Assembly (NCBI GenBank): GCA_025667525.1
Contig: CM046876.1
Location: 81,075,512 to 81,139,511, forward strand
Length of the DNA: 64,000 bases
Source: Glebionis coronaria
Lineage: Eukaryota; Streptophyta; Magnoliopsida; Asterales; Asteraceae
Direction: 5' to 3'
Shown one piece after another: positions 1 to 12,076 of this stretch (the first letter of the stretch is position 1; each line of letters begins with the position of its first letter). The position numbers and the translations under genes are program-made. The notes beneath the pieces were generated by a model. That model saw only the letters and a list, made by a program, of their open reading frames with translations. It did no database searches and had not been told where the DNA came from.

Positions 1-726
1 GGTGTTGATGCATCTAACTCATGATTTAATTCATTCTTAACCTCCATAGGTTGAAAACATTTCTTAGAGTTATGCATGTTATACTTCTTCAATATCTTAT
101 CAATATAAGCATCTTGACTAAGACCAATTAATCGTCTTTTCCTATCCCGATATATTTTAATTCCCAGAATATATGCAGCATCTCCCCAATCCTTCATAGA
201 AAAACATTTACTAAGATAATCCTTAACTTCCTTAAGTCTTGTAATGTTACTTCCCATGATTAATATGTCATCGACATATAAAATTAGGAACACTATATTA
301 CTCCCACTAGCTTTGCGATGTACACATGGCTCATCACGATTTTGAATAAATCCAAACATCTTGATTTCTTCATTAAATCGTTTATTCCATTGACGTGATG
401 CTTGCTTCAAACCATACATAGATCTTTGAAGTTTGCAAACGCGTTTTGGATATTCAGGATTAACGTACCCTTCTGGTTGTTGCATATAGATATCTTCATC
501 TAAGCGACCGTTCAAGAAGGCAGTTTTAACATCCATATGACATATCTCATAGTCATAGTATGCTGTTATAGCTATGGGAATCCTAATAGCCTGCAAGTCT
601 GCTACAGGAAATGTCTCCTCGTAGTCTACACCAAAAGTTTGAGTAAAACCTTTAGCTACTAACCGTGCTTTATAGGATTGTACGTCACCATCCATGTCAG
701 TTTTATTCTTGAAAATCCACCTATTT
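1..726 (-). pseudogene. Copia reverse transcriptase fragment (minus strand)
   Basis: Translating the minus strand gives about 240 uninterrupted codons of a Ty1/copia RVT_2 domain. It has the KARLVAKGFTQ block, the MDVKTAFLNG motif, SMYGLKQASRQWN, the catalytic block LYVDDILIMG (near 270-300) and LGIKIYRDR further on. It is truncated by the window edge on one side and joins a degraded Sirevirus LTR near 726 on the other, so neither gag/integrase nor RNase H is seen. One codon seems to be missing in the usual ETFSPVA block (ETFPVA here). No frameshift or stop is visible, unlike every other pol region in the window, so it may be the edge of a younger or less degraded element. It differs in lineage from elements A and B: their RT has [10 protein letters not shown] and is far diverged. 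The junction position is uncertain by about 10 bp. Confidence 0.88.
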
Positions 727-1077
727 TTTGTTGCTTGTTTCTAGGAAAGATAAGTTCAACATTGTATTTTCTATAATTATCTTTACCTAGAATAGTTGAT
801 ACGTAGACTCTTGTACGAGGCTTCTTATGTCTATAAAAGAAGACCTTTAGGTTATTGATCAATATAAGTTTTCATACGTTAAACACTATCATTGTAACCA
901 AGTTTGTTATTATTAATCAAAGTGAAAGTTTGTTTACATCTTTGTGTGTTCTTGTTTAAGTGTTAATTCCGCATAACACTTAGATTACTTTATACATATA
1001 CAAAGGTTTCTCTACGTGTATTACTTGATCTAATCTCGTATACATAAAGCTAAATCGATCTAAGTTTGGGATCAACA
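727..1077 (+). repeat. Truncated LTR of element A
   Basis: About 350 bp align with the distal two thirds of the 517-bp LTR of B, including the TATA-like stretch TCTATAAAAGAAGACC and the end GGGATCAACA at 1077. The first ~170 bp, including the RCGYTGACA array seen in B's LTR, are gone. The left neighbour is an unrelated copia RT fragment, so the end was lost by deletion or rearrangement. Confidence 0.85.
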
Positions 1078-1079
1078 AG

Positions 1080-1091
1080 TGGTATCAGAGC
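1080..1091 (+). promoter_or_regulatory. Primer binding site of element A
   Basis: TGGTATCAGAGC lies two bases after the LTR end. It is the standard plant retroelement PBS complementary to the 3' end of initiator tRNA-Met. Confidence 0.9.
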
Positions 1092-1174
1092 TTGTTGAGA
1101 AACTTTTGATCTTAAAGAACACAAGAACCATAAAATCACCAAAACCCTAATTTTCACAAAACCCTAATAACATC

Positions 1175-3295
1175 ATGTCAAATCCAGAAGTAACCTCCTC
1201 CTCCTCACCTTTACCAAACATCAAGATTCCCATGCTTGATGCAACCAACTTCGAGTTGTGGAAATTCAACTTTGAGCAATATCTGGGGATCATGACTACA
1301 CTCTCTGGGAGATAACTGAATATGGAAACACATTCAATAAAGCTGAAAAGGTTGCTGCTGCCATTGATACAAGAACTGCTGTTGCTGGATGTCCAGAAGC
1401 AGATAAGAAAGAAAAACCTGGTGATGGTAGAGTTGTGTCTGCTGAAGACATAGCAAAGAGAAGGGTTGATATGAAAAGCCTAAATATTCTGAAACTCTCT
1501 TTGGGACAAGAGAACCAGCATAAATACTGAGGTTATGATTCTACAAAAGACCTTTGGGCAGCTCTTGAAGTTGCATATGGTGGCAATGATGATACTAAGG
1601 AAGAGAAGAAGAAGCAACTCATGCATGAGTATGCTGTTTTCAAGATTCAACCTAATGAGAAGCTTAGCAGTGTGAGAAGCAGACTGCTTGACATTACAAG
1701 CAAGCTGTCCTCCATGGAGACACAACTTGGTGATATTGACATTAATGCCACTTTTCTTAAAAGTCTTGGTGATGCGTGGAAGATTGAGGCAAGATCTATA
1801 CTTGCTAATAACACTCACAAAAGTTCTAGTTTTGATGATATCTACAACAAACTAAGGCTGTTGGAGAATCAAACTCTTTTGGAGCATGGAAGTAAGTCTA
1901 CCAATAGTAACATGGCCTTCTTCTCACATAGTGAAGGTCAATTTAATCAGAAGGACTCTTACATGCATCCAGTTACTGGATCAACATGTGTCAACGTTGG
2001 AACATGTCCTGTCAACGCCTCATATTCAGACGCTGACACATACAAAAGTGACTCACCAAGAGTTAAACCTGCTGGTTTGGATCTGGATACTGTATGTGCT
2101 TACATTGCTTCTTTGCCCAATGGTTCAGTGATTACATATGAGGACCTTGAGCAAATAAGTGATGAGCACATGGAGGAGATGGATATTAAGTCGAACATGG
2201 CTCTTGCTAGTATAAGAGCAAACAGGTGGAATAGAAGGTTTAAGAAGAAGATGACTTTTAATGCAAAGGACACTGCTGGATTTGATAAATCCAAGGTTGA
2301 GTGCTACAATTGTCATCGTATGGGGCACTTCATGAGGGAATGCAGATCTCCAAGAAGATCTGATGCTGGCAAACCCTCAAGCCAAATTGTTAAGGCTCAG
2401 GATCCTAAAGCCATGGTTGCAGTGCAAGAAATTGATGGTATGGGATGGGATTGGAGCTATTTGGCTAAGGATGGGGAATAGGATAAAGCTTTGGTTGCTG
2501 AGATAGAAGAAGAAGAGCATGTTCAATATGCTCTCATGGCACACTCCTCCTCTTCATCAGATAATGAGGTATACGATGATGCTTTTTGTAGTAAGGGTTG
2601 TAGGTTAAATACTGATAAACTTAACAAAGAGGTGTTAAGATTGTTAGATGATGTGAGTACTGAGAGATGCAAACTGTCTAATTATCAAATTGCTCTCACT
2701 CAAACTGAGAAGACAGTTTCTGAGTACAAGAAAATGGAATTTGACTTAAAAGATAAAATAAATATCTTAAAACATGAGTTAAATGCTAGTAATGATGTTA
2801 GGAACATCATGGAAAGGGTTAATGGTGAGTTACATGCTAAGTTAGATGAGGCCATTAAGAATAAGGATAATGTTGGCCTTAAAATTCAGAGATTTGATAA
2901 GGACACACAAACCCTAGGAGAATGTGTTAATAAACAAAGGGATCCTAAGGACATGACTGGGATTGGGATGAAAGACTATACTGTGGTTCCACCACCAGCA
3001 GGGGACTTCTATGGAGTCCAAAGAAAGGACTTATCTTGGACTGGTTTACCAGAACTCCAAGAGGAGGAATTTATTCCTCGACCTAGAGTCATTAACCCAG
3101 TTGAAGAGTATAGACAAAAGTTGACTGACTTGAATGAATGGAAGAAAGCCAACCCTACCTTGTTGGTTAAGGGTGGCTTGTTATGTGAAAGTCCAAATGA
3201 GTCAACCCCTATTAAGGTAACAAAACAAATCAATGGTAAGGCTGTTGACCTTGGCTCAAACACTTTTAGAAAACCTTGCATTAAGTATGCAAAAA
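1175..3295 (+). pseudogene. Element A gag (broken, N-terminal part)
   Basis: Copia Gag matching B's Gag along its length. The ATG is at 1175. The frame is lost by a 1-nt deletion near 1290, then continues with stops at 1528-1530 (TGA, where B has AGA) and 2479-2481 (TAG, where B has GAG). Recognisable parts are the UBN2-type gag domain, a CCHC knuckle in CYNCHRMGHFMREC near 2306-2350, an acidic SSSSSDNE stretch and a coiled-coil-like segment (about 2600-2900). The gene is cut at 3295 by B and resumes at 25942. Three or more independent lesions show that this copy is dead. In life Gag would form the virus-like particle and bind the element RNA. Confidence 0.88.
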
Positions 3296-3812
3296 TGTTG
3301 GGAATAAATTATGGCCAGATCACTTGAGCGCGGATAAGAGTAAATCAAGCGTTGACAGGAGTAAAACAAACGCTGACAGCTCAAGCGTTGACAAGATAAA
3401 GTCAAGCGTTGATACATTGAAGACAAGCACTGATGGGAAGATATACTCTACGCGTTTATTGTATTCTAGATTACTTCTAGTAAAGATAGGAACAACAATG
3501 TATTTTCTATATTTATCTTTATCTAGAATAGCTGATACGTAGATTATTGTACAAGGCTTCTTATGTCTATAAAAGAAGACCTTTAGGTTAATGTTTGATA
3601 TAAGTTTTCATTCGTAAACTACTTTCATTGTAACCAAGTTTGATATCATTAATCAAAGTGAAAGTTTGTTTATATCTTGTGTGTTCTTGTTTAAGTGTTA
3701 ATTCCGCATAACACTTAGATTATCATAAATATATACAAAGGTTTCTCTAAGTGTATTACTTGATCTAATCTCGTATACATAAAGCTAAATCGATCTAAGT
3801 TTGGGATCAAAA
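3296..3812 (+). repeat. 5' LTR of element B
   Basis: 517 bp from TGTTGGGAATAA to the position matching CAACA in the 3' copy. It carries an array of six RCGYTGACA-like units starting at 3328, 3349, 3370, 3385, 3406 and 3427 (spacings 21, 21, 15, 21, 21) in U3, upstream of the TATA-like box at 3568. The 3' LTR has the same spacing. Confidence 0.95.
3568..3575 (+). promoter_or_regulatory. TATA-like box in B 5' LTR
   Basis: TATAAAAG lies about 240 bp before the LTR end. It is conserved in A's LTR (near 833) and in B's 3' LTR (25697-25704), and sits ~140 bp after the 21-bp motif array, as expected for the element's promoter. Confidence 0.6.
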
Positions 3813-3814
3813 AG

Positions 3815-3826
3815 TGGTATCAGAGC
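3815..3826 (+). promoter_or_regulatory. Primer binding site of element B
   Basis: TGGTATCAGAGC, two bases after the 5' LTR, complementary to the initiator tRNA-Met 3' end. Confidence 0.93.
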
Positions 3827-3911
3827 TTGTTGAGGAACTTTTGATCTTAAAGAACACAAGAACCCTAAAAATCACCAAAACCCTAATTTTCTCAAAAACC
3901 CTAACAACATC

Positions 3912-6743
3912 ATGTCAGAAATAACATCTTCCTCCTCCTCACCTTTACCAAACATCAAGATTCCCATGCTTGATGCAACCAACTTTGAATTGTGGAAATT
4001 CAACTTTGAGAAATATCTAGGGATGTATGACTACACACTCTGGGAGATCATTGAATATGGAAACACATTCGATAAAGCCCAAAAGATTGCTGATGCTATT
4101 ACTCAAAGATCAGCTGTTGCTGGATGTTCTGAAGAAGATAAGAAAGAAAAACCTAAAGATGGTAGAGCTGTGTCTGCTGAAGACAGAGCAAAGAAAAGGG
4201 TTGACATGAAAACCTTAAATATTCTGAAAGTCTCTTTGGGACAAGAGAATCAGCATAAATACAGAGGTTATGATTCTACTAAAGACCTTTGGGCAGCTCT
4301 TGAAGTTGCATATGGTGGCAATGCAGATACCAGGGAAGAAAAGAAGAAACAACTCATGCATGATTATGCTGTTTTCAAAGCTCAACCCAATGAGAAGTTG
4401 AGTAGTGTGAGAAGCAGATTGCTTGACATTACAAGCAAATTGTCCTTCATGGGGACACAACTTGGTGATGTTAACATTAATACTACCTTTCTTAAAAGTC
4501 TTGGTGAGGCGTGGAAGATTGAGGCAAGATCTATTCTTGCCAACAATACTTACAAAAGTTCCACGTTTGATGACATTTACAACAAACTGAGGCTGTTGGA
4601 AGATGAAACTCTTTTAGAGCATGGAAGCAAGTCTACCAACAGTAACATGGCCTTCTTCTCTCATAGTGAAGGTCAATTCAATCAGAAGGACTCTTACATG
4701 CATCCAGTTACTGGATCATCATGTGTCAGCGCTGGAACAAGTCCTGTCAACGTCTCATTTTCAGACGCTGACACATTCAAAAGTGACTCCCCAAGAGTTA
4801 AACCTGCTGGTTTGGATTTGGATACTGTATGTGCTTATATTGCTTCTTTGCCCAATGGTTCAGTGATTACATACGAGGACCTTGAGCAGATAAATGATGA
4901 GCACTTGGAAGAGATGGACATTAAGTGGAACATGGCTCTTGCTAGTATAAGAGCAAACAGGTGGAACAGAAGGTTTAAGAAGAAAATGACCTTCAATGAA
5001 AAAGACACAGCTGGATTTGATAAATCCAAAGTTGAATGCTACAACTGTCATCGTATGGGGCACTTCATGAGGGAATGCAGATCTCCTAGAAGATCTGATG
5101 TTGGTAAACCCTCAAGTCAAATTTTTAAAGCTCAGGATCCTAAAGCCATGGTTGCAGTTCAAAGAATTGATGGTATGGGATGGGATTGGAGCTATCTGGC
5201 TAAGGATGTGGAAGAGGATAAAGCTTTGGTTGCTAAAATTGAAGAAGAAGAGCATGTTGAATATGCTCTCATGGCACACTCCTCCTCTTCATCTGATAAT
5301 GAGGTATACAATGATGCTTTTTGTAGTAAAGGTTGTAGGTTAAACACTGAGAAACTTAACAAAAAGGTGTTAAGATTATTAAGTGATGTGAGTACTGAAA
5401 AGTGCAAACTGTCTAATTACCAACTAGCTCTCACTCAAACTGAGAAAACATTTTCTGAATACAAGAATATGGAATTTGACTTAAAAGATAAAATAAATTT
5501 CTTAAAACATGAGTTAAATGCTAGTATGGATATTAGAAACATCATGGAAAGGGTTAATGGTGAGTTACAGGCTAAATTAGATGAGGCCATTAAGAATAAA
5601 GACAATGTTGGCCTTAAAATTCAAAGATTTGATAGAGCCACTCAAACCCTAGGAGACTGTGTGGGTAAACAAAGGGATCCTAAGGACATGACTGGGATTG
5701 GGATGAAAGACTACTCTGTGGTTCCACCACCAGCTGGTGACTTCTATGGTGTCCAACAAAAGGACCTATCTTGGACTGGTTTGCCAGAACTCCAAGAGGA
5801 GGAATTTATTCCTCCACCAAGATTTGTCACTCAAGTTGAAGAGTATCAACAAAAGTTGACTGACCTGAATGAATGGAAGAAAGCTAACCATACATTATTT
5901 GTTAAGGGTGGCTTGCTATGTGAAAGTCCTAATGAGTCAACTCCCATTAAGGTTACAAACCCAATCACTAGTAAAGTTGTTGACCTAGGCTCAAACATTG
6001 TTAGAAAACCTAGTATTAAGTATACAGAGATGAATAGGAATACTAGGTCACCTAAGAGCAAGGTTAGCAATGATGGAACAGGCTTCTTCTCTTCTAGACC
6101 TAGGGTTGTATCTTGAAAAGCTTGTTACGCTTGTGGTAGCTTTTCACACTTGTCATACAAGTGTGTCAACGCTCCCAGAGCCAGCACTGACAGGAACAAA
6201 TTCAGCGCTGACAGGAACAAAGTCAACGTTGTTAGGAAGTCAGACGTTGTCAGACCCAAACCTTGTGTGCAACAAAGTCCACAAGTGATTAGACCTGCCC
6301 CATTCTTTACTAGAGGGTCTAACACTCATGGACAAAGACCATTTCAAAAGACAAACACCTGGTCGAATAGGCAATGGGTTTCTGTAGCAAACCCTAGGTT
6401 CAACGCTGACAAGGGTAATTTCAGCGTTGACAAGACCAATTCCAACGCTGACAGAAACGTGACCAGACCTAAATATTTGCAACCACAGGGTAAGGGGTCC
6501 AAAGCTCCTTCAAGCTTAACATGGAGACCCAAGAAAGATCAAAACCCTAATGATAATGGGATTTCAATGACATGAAACAGATTTAATTACATTTCAAAGG
6601 TCATTACAAAACCTATTAGGGTTAACTGGGTATTTCATCCTAAGAAGGATGAAAATGGGGTTGTTATGAGAACTAAGTCTGTTCTTATTGAACAACCAGA
6701 TGAATCCAAGTCTTCTAAGGCTTGGGTTCCCAAAGAAAATTAA
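3912..6743 (+). pseudogene. Element B gag, two in-frame stops
   Basis: Long copia Gag of about 944 codons in one frame from ATG 3912 to TAA 6741-6743, interrupted by TGA at 6114-6116 and TGA at 6573-6575. Element A has sense codons at both places. Parts: Ser-rich N-terminus; UBN2-type gag domain (about residues 10-230); first CCHC knuckle CYNCHRMGHFMREC (about 375-388); poly-Ser/acidic patch; long predicted coiled coil (about 480-575); second knuckle CYACGSFSHLSYKC just after the first stop; then a basic tail with S/N-A/V-D-K/R repeats encoded by the 21-bp motif (6169-6244 and 6403-6445). Gag would form the particle and package the RNA. The 5' leader (3813-3911) carries AAACCCTAA words. Pol follows in the -1 frame. 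Confidence 0.9.
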
Positions 6744-8717
6744 TTTGTTTTCTTTATGTGCAGGGCATTCAAAAACAGGTCAATGATTATGGATATTGGG
6801 ATAGTGGATGCTCAAGACACATGACAGAGAAGGAAGATTATCTTACAAACTTCACTCCCATTAAGGACGGTGATAAGGGTTACTTTGGAGGCAGATATGG
6901 TACTATCACAGGCAAAGGAACCCTTCTCACCAATAATTTGCGTTTTGAAAACGTATTTTTGGTAAAAGAACTTGATTACAATCTTTTTAGTGTATCACAA
7001 GTTTGTGATAACAAAAATAAAGTTTTGTTTACTGATACTGAGTGTTTGGTGTTAAGCAAGGATTATAAGATCCCTGATGAGAAATATATTGAGTATAGAA
7101 CACCTAGGCATAAAGACATATACAATGTGAATCTGAATGGGATTAGAATGAATAACAATATGTCTTTTTTTTTTATGCTAAAGCTTCAGTAGATGAGAGT
7201 AATTTGTGGCACAGGAGACTAGGGCACATAAATTTTAAGAATATAAATAGGCTTGTGAGACTTGGTTTGGTTGATGGTTTGCCTGAGAAGGCCTTCCACA
7301 ATGACCACTCTTGTGTTGCATGTCTTAAAGGCAAGCAGCACAAGGTCTCATTCAAGTCCAAACAGGTGCACTCTAGTTCTAGACCTCTTCATTTGCTTCA
7401 TATGGACCTCTTTGGTCCAACCAATATAGAAAGTTTGAATGGTAAGTCATATTGCTTTGTTATCACAGATGAATTTTCTAGGTTTACTTGGACATTCTTT
7501 TTAGCTATGAAGAGTGACGCAGCTGATATTTTAATTGATTTTATCACTCAGATTGAGAAGAAGTCTGGCAATGAAGTTAAAATGCTTAGGAGTGATAATG
7601 GTGGTGAATTTAGGAATAAGAAGCTAGATGATTTATGTGCCAGGAAAGGAATTACTAGGAAATTTAATTTTGCAAGAACCCCACAGCAAAATGGGGTTGC
7701 TGAGAGGAAAAATAGAACCCTAATTGAAGCAGCTAGAACAATGTTGGCTGATGCTCATTTTCCTATAGCCTTTTGGGCTGAGGCTGTTAATACAACTTGT
7801 TATGTTCAAAATAGAGCATTGGTTAACAAAATTCAAAACAAAACACCTTATGAGTTACTTTGGGGTAGAAAACCTAATATTGGCTTTCTCAGACCTTTTG
7901 GTTGTCATGTAGTAGTTTTAGATACTAGTGATGCCTTAGGGAAATTTAGTGCAAAAGGTGATGAAGGCTACTTCATGGGGTATTCAGTGCAGAGCAAGGG
8001 ATATAGGGTTTATCTTAAAGAAGAAAAACGTATACTTGAAAGAGTACATGTTAGGTTTTTAGATAATAAACCTAGTGATCCTATGAGTGGTCCTAATTGG
8101 TTGTTTGACTTGGAACCTTTATCTAGAACTTTAAATTATATGCCTGTCACTAATCCAGACATTGTGAAGGTAACTTCAAATGTTGTGGAAGAACAAGTTG
8201 TTGATGTTTCAGGTACACAGGTTCATGAGAAGGTTGGATCACAAGCAGAGAAGTCATCTCCTATCCAAGAATATGTTACAATTCCCATTTGGACAGATGC
8301 TTTTGCTGCTGCTGCTGCTGGTGGTAAAGATAATGGTGGTCTCCAAGTACCACCAGATACAAACATGCATGGTCCTTCAGGCGCTGACAAAGGCAAATCT
8401 AGCGCTGACAAGACCAATTCAGACGTTGATGGCTCAGACGTTGACAACAACAGTTCAAGCGTTGTTATTCCAAGCGCTGACAAACAAAGTTCAGGCGTTG
8501 ACAACACTTCTACACATCTTTTCTCTTCCATTTTTGAACAAGGTGAACCTTCCAATTTATATGAAGAGGTTCATCCTTATGTTGATGAAAGAGAGTCTGA
8601 TGAAGAAGATATTGGCAACATGGAGAATGAGATTGAGGACACCAGACTTTTTGAAGGAGGAGTTCTCACTTCCACTATGAAGAATCACCCCACTTCTCAA
8701 ATCATTGGTGATATTAT
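6722..8717 (+). pseudogene. Element B pol: protease and integrase
   Basis: Open in the -1 frame relative to gag, overlapping its end by about 20 nt, with no early ATG, so it is expected to be made as a Gag-Pol fusion. The aspartic protease motif is YWDSGCSRHMT (near 6798). A 10-base T run at about 7165-7174 shifts the frame, and the rest is open from 7204. Next come the GAG_pre-integrase zinc region (WHRRLGHINF, CVACLKGK) and the integrase core with D (HMDLFGPT, ~7400), D (LRSDNGGEF, ~7590) and E (NGVAERKNR, ~7690). A Ser/Asp-rich linker with seven in-frame RCGYTGACA units (8381-8495) follows. The reading frame runs into D's LTR at 8718, splitting integrase from RT. The enzyme would cleave the polyprotein and insert cDNA. 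Confidence 0.9.
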
Positions 8718-11700
8718 TTTAACACCCCCAAATTTACACGCAGCGGAATCCATCTTTGGGTGCTAAACAATGATACAACAACACATAATTTATAAAGAAC
8801 AACTCGAAAATAGACGTTTTAGATTTATCGTTCCTAAAACATTTGTTAGAGTAGCGTAGTCCCAAGTAATCGTTACCAAAATATAAGTTAAAACAACATA
8901 TTGGTTTGTTTTAAAAATGGAATGATAAATAAATCAAAGAGTTTGAACAACAAAAGCAGTGCACAACTTCATTCCCCGTGACCTCCAAGCTTCCACTTCT
9001 TGATTACCTGAAATACATGTGAGTAAAACAATCAACAAAAATGTCGAGTGAATCTATAGGTTTATGAAATCAATTTGAACACAAGCAAAGATTATAAGTT
9101 TGTGGCATGCTTATAAGCATCAAATAATAATTCGCATCAACAATAATAATTGTATATAACATAAATTGCAATAAGCTCATGGAACCGAGCCCTTAGACAC
9201 TCCCATATCAGTCTAATAAGACGAGAGATTTATTAATTTTCGGTTACCTCCAGATTATTGGTACATTGCCGTATAACTGACTTCTCAATACAATATGTTC
9301 AAATAGTGCGGAGGTCGGGCCTAAGCTTCTATGACAAGTCCACAAAAACTGAACCGGGGCGGCTTCCCCCTAGATCTATTAATTGTACTAGCGGTTAACC
9401 CATCATAGGTTAATTAACGGTCCATAATTGAGGTTTTAACAAAGGCAATCACTTAATGCAATTTAAAGGCAACCACGGGTCCATTCATAGAGGGACAAAG
9501 CATACCATAGAAATCTTGTGTTCTAAGTTTGTAAAACATGTATTCCCCCTCGCGGGTTTAAAATCATTTAATAACTAGTATAAAGCGAGGCTATAGACTC
9601 ACGTTGATAATGAAAGGCGGATTATCGACTACGGGCGTGCTTCGGTCACGGAAACCTATAAAAATAATAATCGGTCTTAGACTCTTGTCCGATGACTTTT
9701 ATCAAAATAACAATATACATATGATGATTTTGTACATATGATGATGATCAAGTGGGTTTATATATCCTTGTTTACTCATTTTAGTGTTTACGTATTGGTA
9801 ACTTTTTACTAGTTTACTAGTTTTACCTATTTACCTATTTTGAGTCCAATAAGCTTAGTATAAGTTCTTTAACTTGTTTTAATCCATTTTATACCTATAT
9901 TATCAGTATCTATACTTTCCATGTTGGGCCCAAACGGGTTAACCCCAATAAGTTCTTTTTATAAGTGTTTAACTTATTTAGTCCAATTATTAGTCCAATA
10001 TGCTTAGTTAGCTCGTTAATGTCCGTATGTCCTATAGTTCGGGTTTTATCGGTTTTTACTTGTATTAGTTACTTATATATCAGTATATGACTTCTAAAAA
10101 CTTTACATTAGATGGGTTTGATCGTCTAAGTTTTATTTGGCGAAAAACGTTAATTTTACGGTAATAGCCGAAAAAGTCGTAAAAATCAAGTTTATAGTTT
10201 TTATTACTTATAAGTATTATTCCACTACCATTTATATAATTTATCCATTTAATTAACCTTTTACATATTTATATAAATAAGTTTCATAAGTTAGTGGGTT
10301 TTTATTTTACATTTTATACAATAAAATTTGAGTGCTTATATAATAATAATAAACATTAATTCTCAAAATCTGATTTTTATCTTCATGTTCACCATTTTTA
10401 TCATATCTAGAGTTCTATAATGAATTAGAAGCTCATTTTTGGGTGGAATGATCTTCATATTATGTGCTACATTTAACTTAGTTATAGCTACTGCTCATTT
10501 TAAGTTTATCTTGCCTTAACAGTCCCTACAAAACTGCTTATTCAGATTAGAACACCCAACTTGTTTTGATCATATCTCACTCATTATATTGATTCCATTG
10601 CATGGCCAACTCTCGCATGTGTATAACATCTTGTACTTACTGTAAATGGATTATACCATGCAAGTTTATCAGTTCAAGTTTTAGTTATATACTGTTTTTA
10701 TACAGACAACTAAATAATCATGATTTTAGCCTTATTTCTCATGGTTATTAACATTTTTAAGCATATTTATCAACACTTGATCCCCACACAACATTTTTAT
10801 CATCATATATACATCATATACATATACAAAATAAATAAAATACATTTGTTCTTTACAAAAATAACAAGAGAAAATGGAGAGGATGATCTTCTTTACCAAC
10901 CAAGTGTATTTCTTGTTTTTGGAAGATAAGAACTTGATGAACACCACAAGTAATTCCAAGATCATCAAACACCAAGAACAGTAGTTGAGAAATCAGCCCT
11001 AGGACACAAGCAAATCATCTCCAATGTTGTTAATATGGCCACCAAATGATCAAGGCTTCAAGATAACTCCATGATAGAGCTAGTTAACATGTATTTCATG
11101 GCTAGAAAATATCAAAAGGGGTGTTTGTAGCTTGAATATGGACGGCAATGGTGAAGGTTTTTGAGAGGATTTGTGTTGGTTTCCATGTAAGTAAATGGAA
11201 TGTGTGAAGTTAGTTGATGGTTTTGTGTTAGATAGTGGAAAAGAGTAGCTTAAGGTGTAAGCTTTGCTTACACTTGTAAGTGTTTAGGTAACATGATGCC
11301 ACATATGGTTGTGGTGTCATGTTGGTGCCATCAAAGCTAGCTAGTGGGGTGGGACAATGTATTTTGTCCCATCTCACTAGTTTACGGGTATTCCTCGAAT
11401 CTAGTTTTCTCGATTTGCGTGCCCTCGGGTCGTTTCACGAAAAACGTTTTTATAAATTATGAATCAACGTCACAAAACGAATCCAATAAAAATTTTCTCA
11501 TCAAAAATGGAGTTCAAAAACGTAAATACGTAATCCTAAGGTTTCCGGTTTAGTCGTAAAAGACGCTAAATTATGCATGTAAGCCCAAATTTAAATCCGT
11601 AAATTGTGAGTTCATCAACCCACACAAAAATAAGTTTCAAAATATTATACGATATAAAATTTTTGGCATCCGTCGGTATCGCGATCACTAGTAGTCCTCG

Positions 11701-11842
11701 TTGCTCGTCAAAAGATTAAAATATAATATTTAATATCGGTTTCAACTTAAACCGTTAAACATAATAATATTTAACGTTATAAAATACTTCAAAATAATTG
11801 AAAATAGAATTAAATTATGACCTTATTTTTACGGGTTTTACA
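8718..11842 (-). repeat. LTR of element D (3' LTR in its own orientation)
   Basis: On the + strand it reads TTTAACACCCCC at the left and GGGTTTTACA at the right, so on its own strand it starts TGTAAAACCC and ends GGGGGTGTTAAA. The last two bases are AA instead of the usual CA, and both LTRs share this. The short ORFs inside it (for example near 10720-10968 and 11344-11553) recur in the other LTR and look like chance frames. It contains a GTGAGT-CTATAGCCTCGC block (minus strand, near 9585-9605) shared with the C and H LTRs. Confidence 0.92.
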
Positions 11843-11845
11843 TCC

Positions 11846-12076
11846 TCACCACCTTAAGGGAGCGACATCCCGGCGCTCAACTCGCCTCATACACGAGTTG
11901 ATCACTACCCGGAAGGATGACGACATTCCTAATAAATAAGTCTTCACGTTCCCACGTGAATCTCGATCCACGATCTCCATTGGTTCTTTTACAAAATGCA
12001 ACTTGTCGTCAAGTTGTATCTCACCAAAAAGGAATAAATAAATCCTTATCCACAAGTCACCCGTCAAGCTCAACAC
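11846..12076 (-). pseudogene. Remnant of gypsy pol C-terminus in D
   Basis: The minus-strand ORF contains IQLDDKLHFVKEPMEIVDR, which matches the conserved tail of Tekay/Del polyproteins; compare [17 protein letters not shown] in element C near 41910-41950. Just after it, in another frame, FTWERED is readable (near 11940), matching FTWDRED of C, so the stretch between the two was lost by a short deletion. This ties D to the same gypsy lineage as C and shows that D derives from a coding element by deletion. Confidence 0.75.

Larger units (their letters stand above)
727..3295 (+). mobile_element. Sirevirus-like copia element A, left segment
   Basis: Left part of an old copia element of the same family as B: truncated LTR (727-1077), PBS (1080-1091), leader and most of gag (1175-3295). 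It stops exactly where the B LTR begins (TGTTGGGAATAA at 3296). Gag continues on the far side of B at 25942. The five bases before B (AAAAA, 3291-3295) and after it (AGAAA, 25942-25946) fit a target duplication with one mismatch, which shows that B jumped into A. Confidence 0.9.

Noticed and set aside
1141..1172. AAACCCTAA words as interstitial telomere repeat
   Set aside because: Only two separated words per leader, not a tandem TTTAGGG array.
3326..3435. LTR motif array read as a protein (an ORF from 3324)
   Set aside because: It lies in U3 of the LTR upstream of the TATA-like box, and the frame ends without any domain. It is non-coding use of the same motif.
8223..8555. Minus-strand ORF of 110 codons with Leu/Ser repeats
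   Set aside because: Shadow of the in-frame motif array in B pol (8381-8495).
10720..10968. Small ORFs on both strands, repeated at 18278-18526
   Set aside because: They lie at the same place in both LTRs of D and are repeated only because the LTR is. No domain and AT-rich composition.
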